Numbered from the stretch's first letter, positions 32,613-41,619 are shown. The stretch: DNA of 46,097 nt from PZPK01 sp041590075 (GCA_041590075.1 JBFHUL010000017.1:1-46097); one strand, 5' to 3'. The notes: generated by a model not told the origin, from the sequence alone. Numbers and translations are program-made.

Positions 32613-33199
32613 TGCGCGCTACCGGGTCTATGTCATCGAAGATTCAGGTATGGGTCGCCACGCTGGTATGTCTCTCGTTGGTGTGGCCAGCGGTCTACGC
32701 AGAGACCCCGCCAGCACCTGTGGCGCAGGATGTGGTGGCACGCACAGCATCTGCGGCAGGTGATCAAGAAACGCGTTCCGAATCTGAGGTAGCGACCGCA
32801 CCGGAGATCTCCGATGTGTCGGGTCAAAAGCCTGTGCGCGTGAGTGACGTCTCAAACTGGGCAGTGGTGCTGGTGAGTTTGCTTGGCATCATTTTCATGA
32901 TTTTCGCTCTGGGGTGGATTGTTCGGCGCATGGGCGGGTTGCGGGCCATGGGCGTGCGAGACATGAAGGTGGTGGCTGCCTTGCCGGTGGGTAACCGTGA
33001 ACGTGTTGCGGTGGTGCAGGTTCAGGGTAAGCAGTTTTTATTAGGTATTACCGCGCAACAAATTACACACCTGCACACTTTTGATGCCCCTGCCGTGGAA
33101 GATACTCCGGAAAGCCGGGATTTTCTCGCGACCTTCAAAGGCGTGATGGGTAATAAACACAACGCAAGCCAGACGCCGCAGTCGGAACATGAAGCCTAG
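32612..33199 (+). CDS. fliO: FliO, export-gate assembly factor
   Basis: A 195-residue membrane protein. The ATG at 32612 overlaps the fliN stop (TGATG); a second ATG at 32630 is an equally possible start. A signal-like hydrophobic segment (KIQVWVATLVCLSLVWPAVYA) precedes a periplasmic linker, a membrane helix (WAVVLVSLLGIIFMIFALGWIVRRMGG) and the conserved cytoplasmic part (MKVVAALPVGNRERVAVVQVQGKQFLLGITAQQITHLH). FliO assists assembly of the FliP ring. It overlaps fliP by 11 bases. Confidence 0.92.
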   Translation: MRATGSMSSKIQVWVATLVCLSLVWPAVYAETPPAPVAQDVVARTASAAGDQETRSESEVATAPEISDVSGQKPVRVSDVSNWAVVLVSLLGIIFMIFALGWIVRRMGGLRAMGVRDMKVVAALPVGNRERVAVVQVQGKQFLLGITAQQITHLHTFDAPAVEDTPESRDFLATFKGVMGNKHNASQTPQSEHEA

Positions 33200-33944
33200 A
33201 CTTTTTTCTTTTATCGCACTATTTACTGCGCTTTTGTTTTTTCCTTTCGCATCGACAATGGCTGCCGATACCGGCATTCCGGCGGTGCAACTGGTTACTA
33301 ACGAAGACGGCTCGCAATCCTATTCGGTAACGCTACAAATACTGGCGCTCATGACGGCGCTGACCTTCCTGCCGGCCATGCTCATGATGATGACGTCTTT
33401 CACCCGCATCATCGTTGTATTTGCGATCTTGCGTCAGGCGTTGGGGCTGCAGCAAACACCTTCCAACCAGATTATTTTGGGCTTATCGCTGTTCCTCACC
33501 ATTTTTATCATGGCGCCTGTTCTGGAGAAGGTGAATGAAGCTGCAATACAGCCCTATATGGCCGAGGAGTTGGCGCCTCTGGACGCGGTAAAGCGAGCAA
33601 GTGAGCCATTTCGTGATTTTATGCTCGGGCAAACACGAGAGGACGATTTGAATCTGTTCGTGCGTATTTCGGGCGTTGAATACGAGTCGCCAGAGACGGT
33701 CTCTTTCTGGGTGTTGATGCCGGCCTTCGTGACCAGTGAACTGAAAACGGCCTTTCAAATCGGCTTTATGCTGTTTCTGCCCTTTCTGATTATCGATATG
33801 GTTGTGGCCAGCGTCTTGATGGCCATGGGTATGATGATGCTGTCGCCCATTATTATTTCCTTGCCGTTCAAGATTATGTTTTTTGTGTTGATCGACGGTT
33901 GGGCCTTGATTATTGGTACTTTGGCCGCGAGTTTTGGCGTATAA
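33189..33944 (+). CDS. fliP: FliP, export gate protein
   Basis: A 251-residue protein with a cleavable-type signal (PRLFSFIALFTALLFFPFASTMA) and four membrane helices. Signature stretches are present: LMTALTFLPAMLMMMTSFTRIIVVFAILRQALGLQQTPSNQIILGLSLFLT, and the C-terminal FLPFLIIDMVVASVLMAMGMMMLSP. Five FliP subunits build the core of the flagellar export channel with FliQ and FliR. The length matches the family. Confidence 0.97.
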   Translation: MKPRLFSFIALFTALLFFPFASTMAADTGIPAVQLVTNEDGSQSYSVTLQILALMTALTFLPAMLMMMTSFTRIIVVFAILRQALGLQQTPSNQIILGLSLFLTIFIMAPVLEKVNEAAIQPYMAEELAPLDAVKRASEPFRDFMLGQTREDDLNLFVRISGVEYESPETVSFWVLMPAFVTSELKTAFQIGFMLFLPFLIIDMVVASVLMAMGMMMLSPIIISLPFKIMFFVLIDGWALIIGTLAASFGV

Positions 33945-33967
33945 GTGCAAAGCAGGAGGATTGCAGT

Positions 33968-34237
33968 ATGACCCCCGACGTCGCTCTGGATCTGGTGCGC
34001 GAAGCCATCTATATCATCGTGGTATTGGTGGGCCTGATTCTCTTGCCCGGCCTGTTGGTAGGTTTGATGGTGAGCGTGTTTCAGGCCGCTACTCAAATTA
34101 ACGAACAGACCCTTAGCTTCCTGCCCCGCCTCTTGGTGACCCTGATTACGCTGATTGCGGCTGGCCCGTACATGATGCAGAAGATTATCGATTTTTCGGA
34201 GCAGCTCATCATGAATATTCCTACCTTGATCGGATAG
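33968..34237 (+). CDS. fliQ: FliQ, export gate protein
   Basis: An 89-residue protein with two membrane helices. The ATG at 33968 has a strong AGGAGG upstream and starts the typical MTPDVALDLVREAIYIIVVLVGLILLPGL. The motif SVFQAATQINEQTLSFLPRL is nearly invariant in FliQ. Four copies join the FliPQR gate. The spacing of 23 bases from fliP and four bases to fliR shows a tight operon. Confidence 0.97.
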   Translation: MTPDVALDLVREAIYIIVVLVGLILLPGLLVGLMVSVFQAATQINEQTLSFLPRLLVTLITLIAAGPYMMQKIIDFSEQLIMNIPTLIG

Positions 34238-34241
34238 AGCC

Positions 34242-35030
34242 GTGGTCTTTACCGACGCGCAAATCGGGGCCTGGCTGGGTTCGTTTCTGTGGCCACTGTT
34301 TCGTATCGCCAGTTTCTTTATGGTGGTGCCGGTGATCGGCACTCAGCTGGTACCCATGCGTGTGCGCATGGGGCTTGCCTTAGCCGTGACCATTGTGGTG
34401 GCGCCGCTGCTGGGTGACATGCCCGAGGTTGACGCGTTAACCATCGAGGCGGCACTGATCACGCTGCAGCAGATTTTTATTGGCACCATACTCGGCTTTG
34501 TCTTTGTATTGATGATGCAGCTGTTTGTGGTGGCAGGCCAGATGATTGCCATGCAGATGGGGTTGGGGTTTGCGTCCATGGTCGATCCCTCCAATGGCGT
34601 GAGTGTGGCGGTGTTGTCTCAGATATTTCTGGTCGCCGTTACCTTGATGTTTCTGGCGATGAATGGGCACCTCGTGATGATCGAAGTGATTATCGAAAGT
34701 TTTAAAACCTGGCCGGTATCCAGCGAAATTCTGTCGGCGAACGGGTTTGGCAAAGATTTATTATGGGAAGTGATTATGCGCATCAACTGGCTGTTCGCCT
34801 CGGCGTTGCTGCTCGCCCTTCCGGCCATTACCTCGGTGCTTATTATCAATCTGTCGTTCGGTATCATGACGCGTGCCGCACCGCAAATGAATGTGTTCTC
34901 GCTGGGCTTTCCGATTGCCATGATATTTGGCCTGTTTATCATCTGGGTGAGCTCAAGAGAACTACTGCCGCAATTTCAGCATATCAGTGAAGAAACGTTC
35001 CGGTTTCTGCGCGAGTTACAGCGCGCGTAG
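34242..35030 (+). CDS. fliR: FliR, export gate protein
   Basis: A 262-residue protein with about six membrane helices, starting at a GTG (MVFTDAQIGAWLGSFLWPLFRIASFFMVVPVIG). Conserved features include QMGLGFASMVDPSNGVSVAVLSQI and the C-terminal GIMTRAAPQMNVFSLGFPIAM. One FliR completes the FliPQR gate. The GTG start is favoured by its position four bases after fliQ and by family alignment of the first residues; there is only a weak GAG upstream. Confidence 0.96.
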   Translation: MVFTDAQIGAWLGSFLWPLFRIASFFMVVPVIGTQLVPMRVRMGLALAVTIVVAPLLGDMPEVDALTIEAALITLQQIFIGTILGFVFVLMMQLFVVAGQMIAMQMGLGFASMVDPSNGVSVAVLSQIFLVAVTLMFLAMNGHLVMIEVIIESFKTWPVSSEILSANGFGKDLLWEVIMRINWLFASALLLALPAITSVLIINLSFGIMTRAAPQMNVFSLGFPIAMIFGLFIIWVSSRELLPQFQHISEETFRFLRELQRA

Positions 35031-35042
35031 GAGTGTTCGTAT

Positions 35043-36179
35043 ATGGCAGAAGAGAACGATAACAGTCAGGAGAAAACCGAAGAGCCCACCCCCAGGCGCC
35101 TCGAAAAGGCGCGGGAGGAGGGCCAGGTTCCCCGGTCAAAAGAACTGAATACCGCTGCAGTGCTGATTATGGGTACCGGTGGACTGTTGATCTTCGGCGC
35201 GCAAATTGGCAATGCGTTGCGCGATATTATGTACAGCAGTTTCTCTCTGCCGCGCGAAGCGATATTCGACTCGAAACAAATGGCGCTGTACCTCGGTAAT
35301 GCAGCCGCCGATGCCGCTGAAGCTCTGGCGCCGATCATGATTCTCCTGTTTTTGGCCTCCATCATCGGCTCGATTGCGTTGGGTGGCTGGCTGTTGTCGG
35401 CCAAAGCCGCGGCGCCCAAATTCAGCCGTTTGAATCCCATTAAAGGTTTGCAGCGCATGTTTTCTTTGAAAGCGCTGATGGAGCTGGCCAAGGCGATTGC
35501 CAAAGTATCGGTGGTAATGTTCTTCGCTGTTTTGCTGCTGCAAATGCAGACCCCCGAACTGCTCGGCCTGGGGGCCGAAGGGGTTGTGCCGGCAATGGCG
35601 CACGCTACCGACATTCTTGCTTGGAGCTTTTTTCTGCTCTCGTGCACGATGATTGTGATTGTGCTGGTGGATGTACCTTTTCAGATCTACGACCATCAGA
35701 AAAATCTCAAAATGACCAAGCAGGAAATCAAAGACGAATATAAGGATACCGAGGGTAAACCTGAGGTAAAAAGCCGTATACGCCAATTGCAGCGGGAAAT
35801 GTCTCAGCGCCGTATGATGCAGGACGTACCGCAGGCAGACGTAGTGATTACCAACCCCGAGCATTATTCGGTTGCGCTGCGTTACGACCCCAAGAAAGAC
35901 CAGGCCCCACTTCTGTTGGCTAAAGGTGGCGATCAGCTGGCCTTGAAGATTCGGGAAATTGCCAAAGAGCATGGTGTGGAAATTGTCGCGGCTCCGCCTT
36001 TGGCGCGCTCGGTGTATTATCACTCCGAGGTGGGCGAGGAAATTCCCGCCGGGCTTTACATGGCCGTGGCCCAAATACTGGCCTATGTCTTTCAGCTTAA
36101 ACAGTTCCGGCGTCGTGTTTCTCCGCGACCCAGCATGCCCGACTTCCCGATTCCTGACGAATTACGTCGGGACGAATAG
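35043..36179 (+). CDS. flhB: FlhB, export switch protein with NPEH cleavage motif
   Basis: A 378-residue protein: a charged N-terminus (EKTEEPTPRRLEKAREEGQVPRSKEL), four membrane helices and a cytoplasmic autocleavage domain. The cleavage motif is Asn271-Pro-Glu-His274 (TNPEHYSVALRY) rather than the textbook NPTH. The Asn and Pro that define the cut are intact. FlhB closes around the FliPQR gate and switches from rod/hook to filament export after FliK arrives. AGGAG precedes the ATG. The stop is followed by a 138-base promoter region for flhA. Confidence 0.97.
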   Translation: MAEENDNSQEKTEEPTPRRLEKAREEGQVPRSKELNTAAVLIMGTGGLLIFGAQIGNALRDIMYSSFSLPREAIFDSKQMALYLGNAAADAAEALAPIMILLFLASIIGSIALGGWLLSAKAAAPKFSRLNPIKGLQRMFSLKALMELAKAIAKVSVVMFFAVLLLQMQTPELLGLGAEGVVPAMAHATDILAWSFFLLSCTMIVIVLVDVPFQIYDHQKNLKMTKQEIKDEYKDTEGKPEVKSRIRQLQREMSQRRMMQDVPQADVVITNPEHYSVALRYDPKKDQAPLLLAKGGDQLALKIREIAKEHGVEIVAAPPLARSVYYHSEVGEEIPAGLYMAVAQILAYVFQLKQFRRRVSPRPSMPDFPIPDELRRDE

Positions 36180-36224
36180 GGCATCTCCTTTCCAAGTGCA
36201 TGATATCAATATAAATATAAGAAT

Positions 36225-36240
36225 GAGCATGGACTTTGCT
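36225..36240 (+). promoter_or_regulatory. Probable sigma-54 promoter of flhA
   Basis: GAGCATGGACTTTGCT: the -12 TTGCT is perfect, but the -24 has AG where GG is expected. Support comes from a strong FleQ box placed 27 bases after the -12 C, the same geometry as at fliE. The start of transcription would be near 36251. Confidence 0.45.
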
Positions 36241-36265
36241 GTAGTAGGTGTTGCGGTACGTGTTT

Positions 36266-36279
36266 GTCAGTAAATTGAC
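36266..36279. promoter_or_regulatory. FleQ box upstream of flhA
   Basis: GTCAGTAAATTGAC, 13 of 14 positions identical to the FleQ box as I recall it. It lies 39 bases before the flhA ATG, within the predicted leader. Confidence 0.65.
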
Positions 36280-36317
36280 GTTCGCGATGATATTTAACTC
36301 CGGATGGTCCGAATTTC

Positions 36318-38489
36318 ATGCAGCAAATGGTAGGTCTCAGCCAACTTAAAATGATGCGCAGTCATATTGCGATCCCGATTTTGCTGGTCGCCATACTGGG
36401 CATGATGACGCTGCCGGTGCCGCCTTTTCTTCTCGACCTCTTATTTACCTTTAATATTGCTCTGGCTCTGGTGGTGCTCCTGGTGTGTGTGTACGCCATG
36501 CGGCCCATGGAGTTTGCGATTTTTCCGACGGTTCTGCTGGTTGCCACGCTCTTGAGGCTGGCGTTGAATGTTGCCTCCACGCGCGTGGTGCTGCTCGAAG
36601 GGCATGAAGGTGGCGATGCCGCGGGTAAGGTGATTGAAGCCTTCGGTGAGGTGGTGATCGGTGGCAACTATGCCGTGGGTCTCGTGGTCTTTGCGATTCT
36701 GATGATCATCAACTTTGTCGTGGTAACCAAAGGTGCCGGCCGGGTGTCGGAAGTGAGCGCGCGCTTTACTCTGGATGCGATGCCCGGCAAGCAGATGGCC
36801 ATCGACGCCGACCTCAATGCAGGGATTATCAATCAGGAAGAGGCCAAAACGCGCCGTGAAGAAGTTGCCATGGAAGCGGACTTTTACGGCTCCATGGATG
36901 GTGCCAGTAAATTTGTGCGTGGCGATGCCGTTGCTGGTTTGCTGATATTGGCCATCAATATTATTGGTGGTTTGAGTATTGGTATGTTGCAGCATGACCT
37001 CGAATTTGGTGATGCGATGGAGAAATACTCGCTACTCACTATTGGTGATGGTCTCGTTGCACAGATTCCCTCATTACTGCTGTCTACCGCGGCCGCCATT
37101 ATGGTCACGCGGGTGAGTACCACCCAGGATATGTCCTCACAAGTGCTCGATCAGATGTTTCTGTCGCCGAAGGCGCTGTATATTGCCGCGGGTATATTGA
37201 TTGTGATGGGGCTGGTGCCGGGCATGCCGCACGTGGCTTTTCTTGGTTTGGGAAGCTTGATTGGCGGGCTGGCCTGGTGGGGTGAAAAAAAACGCCAGAC
37301 GACAGCTGCAGAAGCCTATAGCGGGCCCATGCCTACACGAGGAAAGGGGGCAGTTCGGGATGCATCGGGAGCCATTACCAAAGATCTGGATGCCCTGCCT
37401 GCTGGCGGTGGTGTAGGCGATGAACCTGTAAAAGAGCTGGGTTGGGATGATGTGGTCGCGGTCGATATTATCGGCCTTGAAGTGGGTTATCGCCTGATTC
37501 CCCTCGTCGATAAATCGCAGGGTGGGCAGCTGCTTGGGCGGATCAAGGGCGTGCGCAAAAAGCTGTCGCAGGAACTGGGTTTTCTGATGCCCTCGGTGCA
37601 CATTCGCGACAATCTGGAGCTGATGCCTAACGTATATCGCATCACCTTGATGGGCGTCACCCTGGCTGAAGCGGAAATTCACCCCGACCGGGAGCTGGCC
37701 ATTAATCCGGGCCAGGTATTCGGTACGATCGAGGGGATCGAAGGCAAAGACCCTGCCTTTGGGCTGGATGCCACATGGATTGAACCGACGCAAAAAGATC
37801 ACGCGCAAACACTCGGTTATACGGTTGTGGATGCCAGTACTGTGGTCGCTACCCATTTAAATCAGGTGCTGCAGAAGCATGCCAGTGAGCTGATCGGCCA
37901 TGAGGAAGTGCAGCAATGGCTGGATCAGCTGTCCAAGGCCTCCCCCAAACTGGCTGAAGAATTAGTGCCAAATACCCTCTCGGTCAGCCTGTTGCTGAAA
38001 GTGTTGCAGAATCTGTTGATTGAAGACGTACCCATTCGTGACATGCGCTCCATCGCAGAGGCACTCGTGAATGTGTCGCCCAAAAGTACCGACGCGGGTC
38101 AATTGACTGAGGCGTGTCGACAGGGGCTTAAACGTCTCATAGTGCAAACCTTGTGTGGCGCTGAGGATGAAATACCGGTGATCACCCTTGAGCCGGATTT
38201 GGAACAGCTTTTGCTTAAGTCTGTGCAGCAGTCGCAGAAAGTGCCCGGAGCCGAAGATATGGGGCTGATTCTGGAGCCGCGCATTGTGGAGTCGCTTCAG
38301 AAGTCGCTGACTGAATCAGCGCAGCGACAGGAAATGTTAGGGAAGCCGGCAATACTGCTGGTTTCAGGGCCTTTAAGGCCGGTATTGGCGAAATTTGTTC
38401 GTTTTACCAGTGAGAGTCTGCGCGTCTTGTCTTATCAGGAAGTGCCGAATAATAAGCAAATCAACATTGTTGCGACGGTTGGTCAATAG
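36318..38489 (+). CDS. flhA: FlhA, export gate and substrate-docking protein
   Basis: A 723-residue protein. Eight membrane helices fill the first half, with the conserved stretch LVATLLRLALNVASTRVVLL and the cytoplasmic loop TKGAGRVSEVSARFTLDAMPGKQMAIDADLNAG between helices four and five. The C-terminal cytoplasmic domain (about 380-723) docks chaperone-substrate pairs and forms a nonameric ring. The length is normal for Pseudomonas-type FlhA. The ATG at 36318 has no strong ribosome binding site; a second ATG lies nine bases on. It heads flhA-flhF-flhG-fliA. Confidence 0.97.
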   Translation: MQQMVGLSQLKMMRSHIAIPILLVAILGMMTLPVPPFLLDLLFTFNIALALVVLLVCVYAMRPMEFAIFPTVLLVATLLRLALNVASTRVVLLEGHEGGDAAGKVIEAFGEVVIGGNYAVGLVVFAILMIINFVVVTKGAGRVSEVSARFTLDAMPGKQMAIDADLNAGIINQEEAKTRREEVAMEADFYGSMDGASKFVRGDAVAGLLILAINIIGGLSIGMLQHDLEFGDAMEKYSLLTIGDGLVAQIPSLLLSTAAAIMVTRVSTTQDMSSQVLDQMFLSPKALYIAAGILIVMGLVPGMPHVAFLGLGSLIGGLAWWGEKKRQTTAAEAYSGPMPTRGKGAVRDASGAITKDLDALPAGGGVGDEPVKELGWDDVVAVDIIGLEVGYRLIPLVDKSQGGQLLGRIKGVRKKLSQELGFLMPSVHIRDNLELMPNVYRITLMGVTLAEAEIHPDRELAINPGQVFGTIEGIEGKDPAFGLDATWIEPTQKDHAQTLGYTVVDASTVVATHLNQVLQKHASELIGHEEVQQWLDQLSKASPKLAEELVPNTLSVSLLLKVLQNLLIEDVPIRDMRSIAEALVNVSPKSTDAGQLTEACRQGLKRLIVQTLCGAEDEIPVITLEPDLEQLLLKSVQQSQKVPGAEDMGLILEPRIVESLQKSLTESAQRQEMLGKPAILLVSGPLRPVLAKFVRFTSESLRVLSYQEVPNNKQINIVATVGQ

Positions 38490-38505
38490 TGACGAACCTG
38501 TGGCG

Positions 38506-38536
38506 CGGCACAAGGTGCCGAAGTCAATAGTTTGGC
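38506..38536. promoter_or_regulatory. Hairpin and FleQ-like word between flhA and flhF
   Basis: CGGCAC-AAG-GTGCCG (38506-38520) is a perfect hairpin without a T-run. It is followed by GTCAATAGTTTGGC (38523-38536), which matches 11 of 14 FleQ-box positions, 15 bases before flhF. No sigma-54 site with correct spacing is seen beside it. Confidence 0.3.
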
Positions 38537-38551
38537 GTGGTGGGTGTAAAC

Positions 38552-39904
38552 ATGAAAGTACAACGCTTTTTTGCAAAGAATATGGCCGAAGCTCTGCGTG
38601 ACGTGCGTGAAGAGCTCGGACCCGATGCGGTGATTCTTTCTAACACCAAAGTGGAGGGTGGCCTGGAATTGGTCGCGGCGCTCGATTATGAAGAAGAGGT
38701 TCCGGTGGAGGAGGTAAAAGACACACTCTCCAGTCACGGTCAGCCTAGCCCTTCACAAATAGCGCGCATGCATGCTGAGAAACATCTCAAATTACAACAG
38801 GAAATGGATCGGGCTCGTCGCCGCATTGAAGAAGTGCGGCGCAAGCGCAGCGCAGAAGGTGAAAAACTGGCGCGATCAATGGCGGCGACAGAATCGGGTC
38901 GCCAGAGTACATCCGAGCGTGCTATGCCTAACTCTCGTTCCGAGAAAGGCAAGGGGGGGTGGGATGATCTCTCCGACATGAAAGCTGAAATTCTTGAGTT
39001 GAAAAACCTTATTAACGACCAAGCCCGCGTACCGGCGCCTTCATTGGGCCGCGACCCTGTGGTCGAGCAGGTAACGGAGCAAGTGAATAAAATGCTTTCG
39101 TCGCTGTGTCTGACACCTTCTCTCTGTGACACGCTAAAGCAAGGCAGTAAATACTGGTCGGACTATGAAAGTGCTTGGTCCAGCGTGCGCGAAAAACTGA
39201 TTGCTGGTGTGAAGGAAGAGCAGGGCGAACTGGTGGATAAACAGGGTGTGGTCGCTCTGGTGGGCCCTACCGGAAGCGGCAAGACCATGACTATCGGAAA
39301 AATGGCTGCGCGTTATGTGATGAAGTACGGTGCGGAAGGGTTGGCGTTGGTGACCACAGACCGCTACCGTATTGCGGCGCATGAACAACTGAAGGTGTTT
39401 GGTCGAATTCTGAATGTGCCGGTACATGTCGTCGATGAACAGCATGATCTGGATAGCATTTTGAGTACCCTGCAAAGTAAAAAGCTGGTGTTGATTGATA
39501 CCGCAGGACTGATGCATTCCGATTCATGCTGGTCCGAACAGTTACAGGAAATTCGAATGGCGAGCCATGCGATCAAAACGTATCTGGTTGTTCCGGCAGT
39601 AGGGCAGTATCAGGTGATGTGCGCAAGCTATCAGCACTATCGAATGGTAGGTCTTTCCGGCGCGATTATGACCAAGCTTGACGAAGCTGTGAGTCTTGGT
39701 GAAGTCATCAGCTTCCTGCACGAAACCGGTTTACGGTCGGCGTATTACACTGATGGGCAGCGCGTACCGGAAGATATTCATCTGATGCAGGGCGAGGCTC
39801 TGGTCAACAAAGCCGAAGCTTTGTTGAATAGTTCGGAGCGATGGGTAACAATTCGCTCTCACGAATCGGAACCTTCCGGCTCGTTTTATTTTCACACCGC
39901 CTGA
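38552..39904 (+). CDS. flhF: FlhF, SRP-type GTPase for polar flagellum placement
   Basis: A 450-residue protein. The ATG at 38552 begins the conserved MKVQRFFAKNMAEALRDVREELGPDAVILSN (B domain), then a long charged linker (about 60-160), the N domain and the G domain. GTPase motifs are G1 GPTGSGKT (238-245), TTDRYRIAAHEQL, G3 DTAGLMHSD and G4 TKLDEAVSLG. FlhF marks the cell pole for FliF assembly and is balanced by FlhG. It follows flhA after 62 bases and precedes flhG. Confidence 0.96.
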   Translation: MKVQRFFAKNMAEALRDVREELGPDAVILSNTKVEGGLELVAALDYEEEVPVEEVKDTLSSHGQPSPSQIARMHAEKHLKLQQEMDRARRRIEEVRRKRSAEGEKLARSMAATESGRQSTSERAMPNSRSEKGKGGWDDLSDMKAEILELKNLINDQARVPAPSLGRDPVVEQVTEQVNKMLSSLCLTPSLCDTLKQGSKYWSDYESAWSSVREKLIAGVKEEQGELVDKQGVVALVGPTGSGKTMTIGKMAARYVMKYGAEGLALVTTDRYRIAAHEQLKVFGRILNVPVHVVDEQHDLDSILSTLQSKKLVLIDTAGLMHSDSCWSEQLQEIRMASHAIKTYLVVPAVGQYQVMCASYQHYRMVGLSGAIMTKLDEAVSLGEVISFLHETGLRSAYYTDGQRVPEDIHLMQGEALVNKAEALLNSSERWVTIRSHESEPSGSFYFHTA

Positions 39905-40000
39905 GGCATCAATTACTTGGGCGAGGAGCGTCGGCTCTCCGCATCAACAATAAGAGGCTTGCAGAGCAGGTCCGCAGAAGTAAAGAGGAAACAGACCGGT

Positions 40001-40813
40001 ATGGCGAATTCTAGCCCGGTGCAAGTCATTGCAGTCACTGGCGGTAAAGGTGGTGTCGGCAAAAGTAATGTTTCAATCAACCTGGCTTTGGCGTTAGCCG
40101 AGAAAGGACGCCGGGTTGTTGTGCTGGATGCGGATCTTGGATTGGCCAATATCGACGTTCTGATGGGATTGACAGCCAAGCGCAATATCGCCGATGTGAT
40201 CAGCGGCGAATGCAGTCTGCGTGAAGTGATGGTTGAAGGGCCAATGGGTGTGAAAATCGTGCCTGCCTCTTCGGGTACGCAGAAGATGGTGTCGCTCAAT
40301 CCCATGGAACACGCCGGACTTATCAACGCATTCAGTGAAATTTCTCACGATCTCGACGTATTGATTGTCGACACGGCAGCAGGTATTTCAGAATCGGTGG
40401 TCTCGTTTCTGAGAGCCGCGCAGGAAGTTATCGTCGTGGTGTGCGATGAGCCTACATCCATTACCGACTCCTATGCTCTGATCAAGTTACTCAATCGTGA
40501 TTACGACATGTATCGCTTCCGGGTGCTGGCAAATATGGTGAAGACTCAGGAAGAGGGGCGACACCTCTTTTCCAAGCTCACTAACGTGACAGAGCGCTTT
40601 CTGGATGTGGCCCTTCAGTTTGTCGGCAGCATTCCTTACGATGAAGCGGTGAAAAAATCCGTGCAGCGTCAACGTGCAGTGCTCGACGCCTATCCCCGTG
40701 CCAAAGCTTCTATGGCGTATCGCTCCCTCGCGCAGAAAGCTGATAGTTGGCCCTTACCCTCGACGCCGCGAGGGCATCTCGAATTCTTTGTTGAACGACT
40801 CGTGCAAGCCTGA
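40001..40813 (+). CDS. flhG: FlhG/FleN, MinD-type ATPase limiting flagellar number
   Basis: A 270-residue MinD/ParA-family ATPase. The ATG at 40001 with AGAGGAAA upstream gives the family start; a longer TTG-initiated reading is unlikely. The deviant Walker A is GGKGGVGKS (14-22), followed by VVLDADLGLANIDVLMGL and LIVDTAAGISESVVSF. In Pseudomonas the homologue FleN binds FleQ and lowers its activity, holding the cell to one flagellum. It lies between flhF and fliA, 98 bases before the latter. Confidence 0.96.
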   Translation: MANSSPVQVIAVTGGKGGVGKSNVSINLALALAEKGRRVVVLDADLGLANIDVLMGLTAKRNIADVISGECSLREVMVEGPMGVKIVPASSGTQKMVSLNPMEHAGLINAFSEISHDLDVLIVDTAAGISESVVSFLRAAQEVIVVVCDEPTSITDSYALIKLLNRDYDMYRFRVLANMVKTQEEGRHLFSKLTNVTERFLDVALQFVGSIPYDEAVKKSVQRQRAVLDAYPRAKASMAYRSLAQKADSWPLPSTPRGHLEFFVERLVQA

Positions 40814-40911
40814 ACAACGCCTGCTATGTTTCTATGAACGGGATTCGGCCTTGCCTGACAGGCGGTCGAATTGACACGAGGCAAACTTAACAAGAACCCT
40901 GACCCGCCATC

Positions 40912-41619
40912 ATGTATAACGAAGTACAGGTACAACACGCCGACGAGCTGGTGCGCAAACATGCGCCGCTGGTTAAGAGAATTGCCCATCATTTGATGGC
41001 GCGTTTGCCTGCAAGCGTACAAGTGGAAGATCTCATTCAGGCCGGTATGATCGGCTTGCTCGAGGCGGCTCGTAAATACGAGGCAAGCAAGGGCGCCGCA
41101 TTTGAAACCTACGCCGGTATTCGTATTCGCGGCGCCATGATGGATGAGGTGAGAAAGGGCGACTGGGTGCCTCGTTCGGTGCACCGCAATGCCCGGCGTA
41201 TTTCTGAGGCGATCAAAGTTATAGAGGATCGTGAGGGGCGGGATGCACAGGATGAAGAAATTGCGGCCGAGTTGAATATGACGCTGGACGAATACTTCGC
41301 CTGCCTGAAGGATAGCAATAGCGGTAAGTTATTCAGTCTTGAAGAAGTGTCCGAACATGGCGACGGTGCTTTTGAAGGCGTCGCTGATAGGGGCGGGGGG
41401 CCAGACAGAGAGTTTATTCAGGGTGCGTTTCGAGAAAATCTGGTGCAGGCGATCGAAGGGTTGCCTGAGCGAGAGAAACTGGTGCTTTCTTTGTACTACG
41501 AGGAAGAATTGAATCTTAAGGAAATTGGTCTGGTGTTGTCGGTAAGTGAATCACGCGTCAGCCAGATACATTCCCAAGCGGCGGCGCGCTTAAGGTCGCG
41601 CATGAGTGATTGGGCATAA
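40912..41619 (+). CDS. fliA: FliA, flagellar sigma-28 factor
   Basis: A 235-residue sigma-70-family factor. Regions are visible in order: region 2 (LVKRIAHHLMARLPASVQVEDLIQAGMIGLLEAARKYEASKGAAFETYAGIRIRGAMMDEVRKGDWVPRSVHRNAR), region 3 and region 4 (LPEREKLVLSLYYEEELNLKEIGLVLSVSESRVSQIHSQAAARLR). It transcribes late flagellar and chemotaxis genes and is held by the anti-sigma factor FlgM until the hook is complete. No strong ribosome binding site precedes the ATG. flgM is not in this window. Confidence 0.96.
   Translation: MYNEVQVQHADELVRKHAPLVKRIAHHLMARLPASVQVEDLIQAGMIGLLEAARKYEASKGAAFETYAGIRIRGAMMDEVRKGDWVPRSVHRNARRISEAIKVIEDREGRDAQDEEIAAELNMTLDEYFACLKDSNSGKLFSLEEVSEHGDGAFEGVADRGGGPDREFIQGAFRENLVQAIEGLPEREKLVLSLYYEEELNLKEIGLVLSVSESRVSQIHSQAAARLRSRMSDWA

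Noticed and set aside
36223..36273. 16-codon reading frame (MSMDFAVVGVAVRVCQ) before flhA
   Set aside because: No ribosome binding site, and it overlaps the predicted promoter and FleQ box; probably chance.
38482..38494. GTCAATAGTGAC at the flhA stop
   Set aside because: Two bases shorter than the FleQ box, so the half-sites would be out of phase.
40871..40877. TTGACA before fliA as a sigma-70 -35
   Set aside because: No -10-like hexamer at 16-18 bases downstream.
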